NCBI GenBank assembly: GCA_002292945.1
Contig: DBCG01000139.1
Location: 23,720-34,464 of the forward strand
Length of the DNA stretch: 10,745 nucleotides
Direction of reading: 5' to 3'
Origin: Proteobacteria bacterium UBA964
GTDB lineage: Bacteria; Pseudomonadota; Gammaproteobacteria; Steroidobacterales; Steroidobacteraceae
Shown: one piece after another, positions 7,399-10,745 of the stretch
Layout: each line of letters starts with the position of its first letter
Position numbering within the stretch: position 1 is the first letter of the stretch
Notes under the pieces: generated by a model
Told to the model about the DNA's origin: nothing
The model's input: only the letters and a program-made list of their open reading frames with translations
Databases searched by the model: none
Position numbers and translations under genes: made by a program

Positions 7399-8292
7399 TC
7401 ACTTGTTGGCTGCGGCGTCCTTCGCGGCGTCCTGGGTGGCGCCCGCAGCGGCAGCTGCCGCGGCGGCCTTCTCCTCTACGCGCTCGATCTTGGCGGCCTT
7501 GACGAGCTCGTCGGTGTACGCCTCGAGTTTCTTGGCGCGCACCGCCGGCTCAAGCTGCTGCTTGACCTGCTCGAACGGCGGCGGGGGTGATGTGTCGCGC
7601 ACGTCATCCAGACGGATGATGTGCCAACCGAACTGCGAACGGACCGGAGCGGCCGTGGTCTCGCCCTTCTTGAGTTTCAGGAGCGCATCGGAGAACGGCG
7701 CCACATAGCGGTTGGCGGGCGACCAGCCAAGATCACCGCCGTCCTTCGAGGACGGATCGAGCGACTGACGCGCGAGCGTCTCGAACCGTTCGCCGGCCTT
7801 GAGGCGAGCGAGGATCTCGTTGGCGAACGCCTCGTTCTGCAGAAGGATATGACGGGCACGGTATTCCGAGCGCGGCATCTTCGCGACCAACGCATCGTAC
7901 TCGGCGCGCAGTTCCTGATCGGTCGGGGTCTTGTCCTTCAGGTAACCGTCGGCGACCGCGCGCTGCAGCACGTTGATGCGCGCGAGCTCGATGCTGGCGG
8001 CGGCTTCGCCCTTCTTGTCGAGGCCCTGCTTCTGGCCTTCGGCGGCGAGGACCTGCATGTCGATCAGCGCATCGATCGCTTCCTTACGGCTCTCGGGGTC
8101 GAGCTCGCTGGCTGGACGGCCCGCGGCCGCCTTCACGAAGGTGTCGAGCATCGTCTCGGTGATCTTCTTGCCGTTGACGGTGGCGATCGTCTTGGCACCG
8201 GGGTCGGCGTTGGCGGCGGCCTTGTCGGTGGGCGCGCAGGCGGCCAATGTGAGGGCGAGGGCCCCGACGGTGAGGAAGCGGGCGAGGGTCAT
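7399..8292 (-). CDS. Parvulin-type peptidyl-prolyl cis-trans isomerase, lipoprotein
   Basis: Catalyses cis-trans isomerisation of X-Pro bonds, most likely assisting folding of envelope proteins. The 297-residue product starts with a lipoprotein signal: Arg5, a hydrophobic stretch, and lipobox LAAC with Cys19. Ala at +2 suggests sorting to the outer membrane, with the body in the periplasm. A SurA_N/PrsA-like helical region follows (IATVNGKKIT to about 135). The PpiC rotamase domain is next, with YRARHILL, SKDGGDLGW, VAPFSDALLKLKKGE and SQFGWHIIRLDD, all standard parvulin blocks. The C-terminus is a Lys-rich helix ending in a run of nine alanines and an Ala/Asp/Lys tail. ATG 8292 is chosen over the in-frame ATG at 8325. 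The former has GAGAGA upstream and starts a clean signal peptide, while the latter sits inside a -10-like box. It is related to SurA, PpiD, PrsA and EpsD; the exact orthologue is unclear. Confidence 0.9.
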   Translation of the reverse strand: MTLARFLTVGALALTLAACAPTDKAAANADPGAKTIATVNGKKITETMLDTFVKAAAGRPASELDPESRKEAIDALIDMQVLAAEGQKQGLDKKGEAAASIELARINVLQRAVADGYLKDKTPTDQELRAEYDALVAKMPRSEYRARHILLQNEAFANEILARLKAGERFETLARQSLDPSSKDGGDLGWSPANRYVAPFSDALLKLKKGETTAAPVRSQFGWHIIRLDDVRDTSPPPPFEQVKQQLEPAVRAKKLEAYTDELVKAAKIERVEEKAAAAAAAAGATQDAAKDAAANK

Positions 8293-8323
8293 AGCGGTCT
8301 CTCGATCGGAGAAAGGGGCGCGC

Positions 8324-8353
8324 ATTATGGGGGCAGACGGGCGTCGATGGACA
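8324..8353 (-). promoter_or_regulatory. Putative promoter for the PPIase gene inside the bolA end
   Basis: CATAAT on the minus strand (8329-8324; 5 of 6 matches) overlaps the bolA stop codon TAA. A weak -35-like TGTCCA (8353-8348) lies 18 bases upstream. The expected start near 8317 would give a leader of about 25 nt with GAGAGA ahead of ATG 8292. The PPIase may still be co-transcribed with bolA. Confidence 0.35.
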
Positions 8354-8621
8354 GGGCATGGACCCCCAGGCGCTTGAGGTCGCCTAGCGCGGCGTAGACC
8401 AGCCTGTGACGGGCGAGGGGTGGGAGCCCCACGAACTGCGCCGAGACGATATGGACCCGGTAGTGCCCGCCTTCCTGCGCGCCGGCGTGCCCTGCGTGCA
8501 GCGCGCTGTCGTCCTCGACCTGAATCTCGAGGGGTTCGAGGGCGGCTGTCAGCCGCTCGCGGAGCCTCTGCGAGCCGGGTGGGGCGGCTCCTAGGGGGAG
8601 GTCATCGGATGAGCTGTCCAT
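8325..8621 (-). CDS. bolA: BolA-family protein
   Basis: A 98-residue BolA-like protein of the cytosol. The family is linked to morphology and stress control and, together with monothiol glutaredoxins, to iron-sulphur cluster handling. The visible family blocks are ERLTAALEPLEIQVEDDSALH, HAGAQEGGHYRVHIVSAQF with a loop of histidines, GLPPLARHRLVYAALGDL, and the invariant-His end GVHALSIDARLP. ATG 8621 gives a normal N-terminus; extension upstream would run into the divergent yciO gene. No Shine-Dalgarno sequence precedes it, and TATGAT ends six bases before the ATG. The stop TAA (8327-8325) overlaps an ATG in the downstream PPIase frame as TAATG. Which BolA subgroup (BolA or IbaG-like) it belongs to cannot be told by eye, so the symbol is used in the broad family sense. 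Confidence 0.9.
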   Translation of the reverse strand: MDSSSDDLPLGAAPPGSQRLRERLTAALEPLEIQVEDDSALHAGHAGAQEGGHYRVHIVSAQFVGLPPLARHRLVYAALGDLKRLGVHALSIDARLPP

Positions 8622-8626
8622 ACGAC

Positions 8627-8633
8627 TATCATA
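8627..8633. promoter_or_regulatory. Overlapping divergent -10 elements of bolA and yciO
   Basis: The 7 bases TATCATA give TATCAT on the plus strand (8627-8632) and TATGAT on the minus strand (8633-8628), each 5 of 6 to TATAAT. The plus box ends 8 bases before the yciO GTG at 8641. The minus box ends 6 bases before the bolA ATG at 8621. No good -35 is seen for either. The shared site implies that RNA polymerase can serve only one gene at a time. Confidence 0.45.
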
Positions 8634-8640
8634 CGGCCCC

Positions 8641-9261
8641 GTGATCCGCCTCGAACTGCATCCCGTCAATCCGCAACTGCGCCTCATCCGGCAAGCGGTC
8701 GAACTCCTGCGGACGGGTGGGGTGATCGCCTACCCGACCGACTCCTGCTACGCGCTCGGTTGCCATATCGGGGACAAGGAGGCCTTGGAGCGCATCCGCC
8801 GCATCCGCGAGGCCGACCGGCACCATCACTTCACCCTGGTCTGCCGCGACCTGACGGAGATCGCGCGCTATGCCAAGGTGGACACCCGCCAATTCCGGTT
8901 GCTGAAGGCCTGCACGCCCGGCCCTTACACGTTCATCATGGAGGCGACGCGAGAGACACCCCGGCGCCTGCAGCACGAGAAGCGCCGCACCATCGGCATC
9001 CGGGTGCCGGACCACGAGGTGCCGCGGTTGATGCTCGCGGAGCTCGGCGAGCCGATCATGAGCTCCACTTTGATATTGCCGGGTGACGATCTGCCCCTGA
9101 ACGATGGCACCGAGATCGAGGCCCGCCTCGTGAATCGGGTGGATGCGCTGCTCGATGGGGGCTCCTGTGGATTGGAGCCGACCACCGTGGTCGACCTGGC
9201 GACTTGGCCGCCGGTGGTGCTGCGCCAAGGCCGGGGCAGTCTTGCGCCGTTCGGGCTCTGA
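8641..9261 (+). CDS. yciO: YciO-like protein of the Sua5/YrdC/TsaC family
   Basis: A 206-residue single YrdC-like domain. Relatives TsaC/Sua5 make threonylcarbamoyl-AMP for tRNA t6A37. This one matches E. coli YciO closely along its length: HPVNPQLRLIRQAV, GGVIAYPTDSCYALGC, HHFTLVCRDL, TPGPYTFI, TPRRLQHEKRRTIGIRVP, EPTTVVDL and a final GRGSLAPF. The KxR and SxN elements typical of true TsaC are altered: RIRE stands in the Lys position and MSSTLIL where TsaC/Sua5 has S(T)SAN. This fits YciO rather than TsaC, so an essential t6A role should not be assumed; YciO's cellular function is poorly defined. The start is GTG 8641. No ribosome site precedes it and no other start fits the conserved N-terminus. 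It lies upstream of trpS with a 41-base gap and a separate -10 box. Confidence 0.92.
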   Translation: MIRLELHPVNPQLRLIRQAVELLRTGGVIAYPTDSCYALGCHIGDKEALERIRRIREADRHHHFTLVCRDLTEIARYAKVDTRQFRLLKACTPGPYTFIMEATRETPRRLQHEKRRTIGIRVPDHEVPRLMLAELGEPIMSSTLILPGDDLPLNDGTEIEARLVNRVDALLDGGSCGLEPTTVVDLATWPPVVLRQGRGSLAPFGL

Positions 9262-9289
9262 GTCGCCGCCGCCCGGCCCCACGGTTCGC

Positions 9290-9295
9290 TATAAT
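9290..9295 (+). promoter_or_regulatory. Perfect -10 box (TATAAT) of trpS
   Basis: An exact TATAAT lies in otherwise GC-rich intergenic sequence and ends 7 bases before the trpS GTG at 9303. No -35-like hexamer is visible at 16-18 bases upstream, where the sequence is all G and C, and no TGn extension precedes it. The predicted transcription start coincides with the start codon. Confidence 0.55.
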
Positions 9296-9302
9296 CACGC
9301 CA

Positions 9303-10517
9303 GTGAACACTCCCGCCCCCGCCGGCCGCGTCCTCTCCGGCATGCGCCCCACCGGCCAGCTCCACCTCGGTAACTACCATGGTGCGCTGCGCAACTGGGT
9401 CGATCTGCAATACCAGTACCCCTGTTTCTTCTTCGTGGCGGACTTCCATGCGCTGACGACCGGCTACGCCGACACCGAGCAGTTGCCCGAGTTCACCCAC
9501 GAGATGGTGGTCGACTGGCTTGCAGCCGGACTCAACCCTGGCGTTGCGACCCTGTTCGTGCAGTCGCATGTCCCCGAGCACGCCGAACTGCACCTGTTGC
9601 TCTCGATGATCACGCCTCTTTCTTGGCTCGAACGAGTGCCGACCTACAAGGACCAGCAGGCCGAACTCGCCGAGAAGGACCTCGCGACCTACGGGTTCCT
9701 CGGCTACCCGCTGCTGCAGTCGGCTGACATCCTTCTCTACCGCCCGTCTTGGGTGCCGGTCGGTGAGGACCAGGTCGCCCATGTCGAGATCACGCGCGAG
9801 ATCGCCCGCCGCTTCAACCACATCTTCGGTCAGGAGACCGGTTTCGAGGCCAAGGCAGAGAAGGCGGTCGCCGGACTCGGTGGCCGTCAAAGCAGCCTCT
9901 ATCGAGAACTGCGCCGTAAGTTCCAGGAGGGTGGGGACACCGAGGCGCTCGAGAAGGCGCGCGGCATCGTCCAGGCCAACACCCGAATCACGGTCGCCGA
10001 TCGCGAGCGTCTGCTCGGCTATCTCGAGGGTACGAGCGTCGCCATCCTGCCGGAGCCGCAGGTGCTGCTGACGCCGACACCGAAGCTGCCCGGACTCGAC
10101 GGTCGCAAGATGTCGAAGTCCTACGGCAACACCATCGGCCTTCGCGAAGATCCCGATGCGGTGACGCAGAAGCTCAAGACCATGCAGACCGACCCGGCGC
10201 GGGCACGGCGCACCGACCCCGGCGAGCCGGAACGCTGCCCGGTCTGGTCCCTGCATCAGGTCTATTCCGATGAGGCCACCCACCGATGGGTCGAGGCGGG
10301 ATGCCGCAGCGCCAGCATCGGTTGCCTCGAGTGCAAGAAGCCGCTCATCGATCGACTCGTCGAGGACACCACGGCCATGCGCAAGCGCGCGCAAGAGTTC
10401 GAGGAGAACCCGGAGCTCGTGCGCAACATCCTCACCGAGGGCGCCGAAAAGGCCCGCGAGGCCGCCCGCGAGACACTCGATGAAGTGCGGCGCGCGATGC
10501 ACCTGCGGGGAGACTGA
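9303..10517 (+). CDS. trpS: Tryptophanyl-tRNA synthetase (tryptophan-tRNA ligase), long form
   Basis: Class I aminoacyl-tRNA synthetase that charges tRNA-Trp with tryptophan using ATP. The 404-residue product has the first strand RVLSGMRPTG. The HIGH-type motif is HLGN at 21-24, followed by NYHGALRNWV. DFHALTT and the tryptophan-pocket region SADILLYRP...VPVGEDQVAHVE come next, and KMSKS is at 269-273. The catalytic motifs are intact. It is about 70 residues longer than E. coli TrpS (334), mainly through an insert at about 178-245 between FNHIFG and ILPEPQV. The start is GTG 9303; upstream codons in frame offer no other start before the TATAAT box, and ATG at codon 14 would remove the first beta strand. 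No Shine-Dalgarno sequence is present. It lies 5' of scpA with a 4-base gap, so the two probably share a transcript. Confidence 0.96.
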   Translation: MNTPAPAGRVLSGMRPTGQLHLGNYHGALRNWVDLQYQYPCFFFVADFHALTTGYADTEQLPEFTHEMVVDWLAAGLNPGVATLFVQSHVPEHAELHLLLSMITPLSWLERVPTYKDQQAELAEKDLATYGFLGYPLLQSADILLYRPSWVPVGEDQVAHVEITREIARRFNHIFGQETGFEAKAEKAVAGLGGRQSSLYRELRRKFQEGGDTEALEKARGIVQANTRITVADRERLLGYLEGTSVAILPEPQVLLTPTPKLPGLDGRKMSKSYGNTIGLREDPDAVTQKLKTMQTDPARARRTDPGEPERCPVWSLHQVYSDEATHRWVEAGCRSASIGCLECKKPLIDRLVEDTTAMRKRAQEFEENPELVRNILTEGAEKAREAARETLDEVRRAMHLRGD

Positions 10518-10521
10518 ACCG

Positions 10522-10745
10522 ATGACCCGACCGCACCTGAGCATCGTGCCGAAGAGCGGCGAGGACGCCGCAGTGCCCGAGGGCACGCCGCTTCCGATAG
10601 AGGGCGGCTTGCCTTTGCAGGGCGAGATGCCGTTCGCGGTGGTGCAGGGCGAGCCGCTCACGCAACTGCCTCGCGACCTCTACATCCCGCCGCAGGCGCT
10701 CGAGGTGTTCCTCGAGGCTTTCGAGGGCCCGCTCGACCTGCTGCT
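10522..10745 (+). CDS. scpA: Segregation and condensation protein A (partial, N-terminus)
   Basis: ScpA is the kleisin that bridges the two Smc heads of the condensin complex. Only the first 74 codons are inside the window. The diagnostic kleisin N-terminal block FEGPLDLL begins at residue 67, preceded by LPRDLYIPPQALEVFLEA. The roughly 55 residues before it are an extra Pro/Gly-rich, acidic extension compared with B. subtilis ScpA, where the FEGPLDLLL block sits near residue 11. The ATG at 10522 is supported by GGGGAG nine bases upstream, within the last codons of trpS. The 4-base gap to trpS suggests co-transcription. scpB would be expected downstream but is outside the window. Confidence 0.93.
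   Translation, partial: MTRPHLSIVPKSGEDAAVPEGTPLPIEGGLPLQGEMPFAVVQGEPLTQLPRDLYIPPQALEVFLEAFEGPLDLL

Noticed and set aside
7621..8397. Plus-strand 258-codon frame opposite the PPIase
   Set aside because: The minus strand encodes a complete parvulin lipoprotein with signal peptide and rotamase motifs. The plus frame has no recognisable feature.
8641..9261. Annotation as TsaC/Sua5 threonylcarbamoyl-AMP synthase
   Set aside because: The overall match is to YciO, and the KxR and SxN elements expected of TsaC are not intact.
8925..10661. Long open frame (578 codons) on the minus strand opposite yciO, trpS and scpA
   Set aside because: It crosses three clearly coding plus-strand genes, is low-complexity in composition and shows no family motif. 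It is explained by scarcity of stop codons in GC-rich sequence.
1..10745. Mobile element, CRISPR array, defence island, tRNA/rRNA gene or an undescribed multi-gene system
   Set aside because: No transposase, integrase, spaced direct repeats or RNA gene was seen. Every gene but the partial one at the left edge belongs to a familiar core family, and base composition looks uniform, so nothing suggests horizontal transfer.

Overview
This is an ordinary core-genome segment of a GC-rich gammaproteobacterium. ZipA is confined to Gammaproteobacteria. The Smc/ScpA condensin (instead of MukBEF), the gene order smc-zipA-ligA, and the order yciO-trpS-scpA together recall Pseudomonas/Xanthomonas-type chromosomes. 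The genus cannot be fixed from the window. No mobile element, CRISPR array, tRNA or rRNA is visible, and coding density is very high.

Layout from left to right. Positions 1-164 (minus) hold the start of a Lys/Ala/Pro-rich protein that runs off the left edge; it resembles a histone H1-like tail or the basic N-terminal extension of some DksA proteins. Positions 165-274 are a short regulatory gap with two adjacent dyads and a promoter-like pair. queF (minus; queuosine pathway) is divergent from the three-gene unit smc-zipA-ligA (plus; chromosome condensation, divisome anchoring of FtsZ, NAD+-dependent DNA ligase). That unit ends in a strong hairpin whose loop contains the ligA stop codon and which can also serve the convergent gene. 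On the minus strand follow a parvulin-type lipoprotein peptidyl-prolyl isomerase and, upstream of it, a bolA-family gene. bolA is divergent from a yciO-like gene (plus), followed by trpS with its own perfect TATAAT box and by the start of scpA, which is cut by the right edge.

How the genes fit together. Smc and ScpA are subunits of the same condensin complex, yet are encoded in two separate plus-strand units of one neighbourhood. ZipA and LigA add cell division and replication/repair. QueF, YciO-like and TrpS concern tRNA or translation. The PPIase acts in the envelope.

No undescribed system was found. The most noteworthy signal is regulatory. Five gene starts (queF, smc, bolA, yciO, trpS) have a -10-like hexamer ending about 6-9 nt before the start codon and no usable Shine-Dalgarno sequence. 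This suggests leaderless transcripts, and in both divergent pairs the -10 elements overlap on opposite strands.
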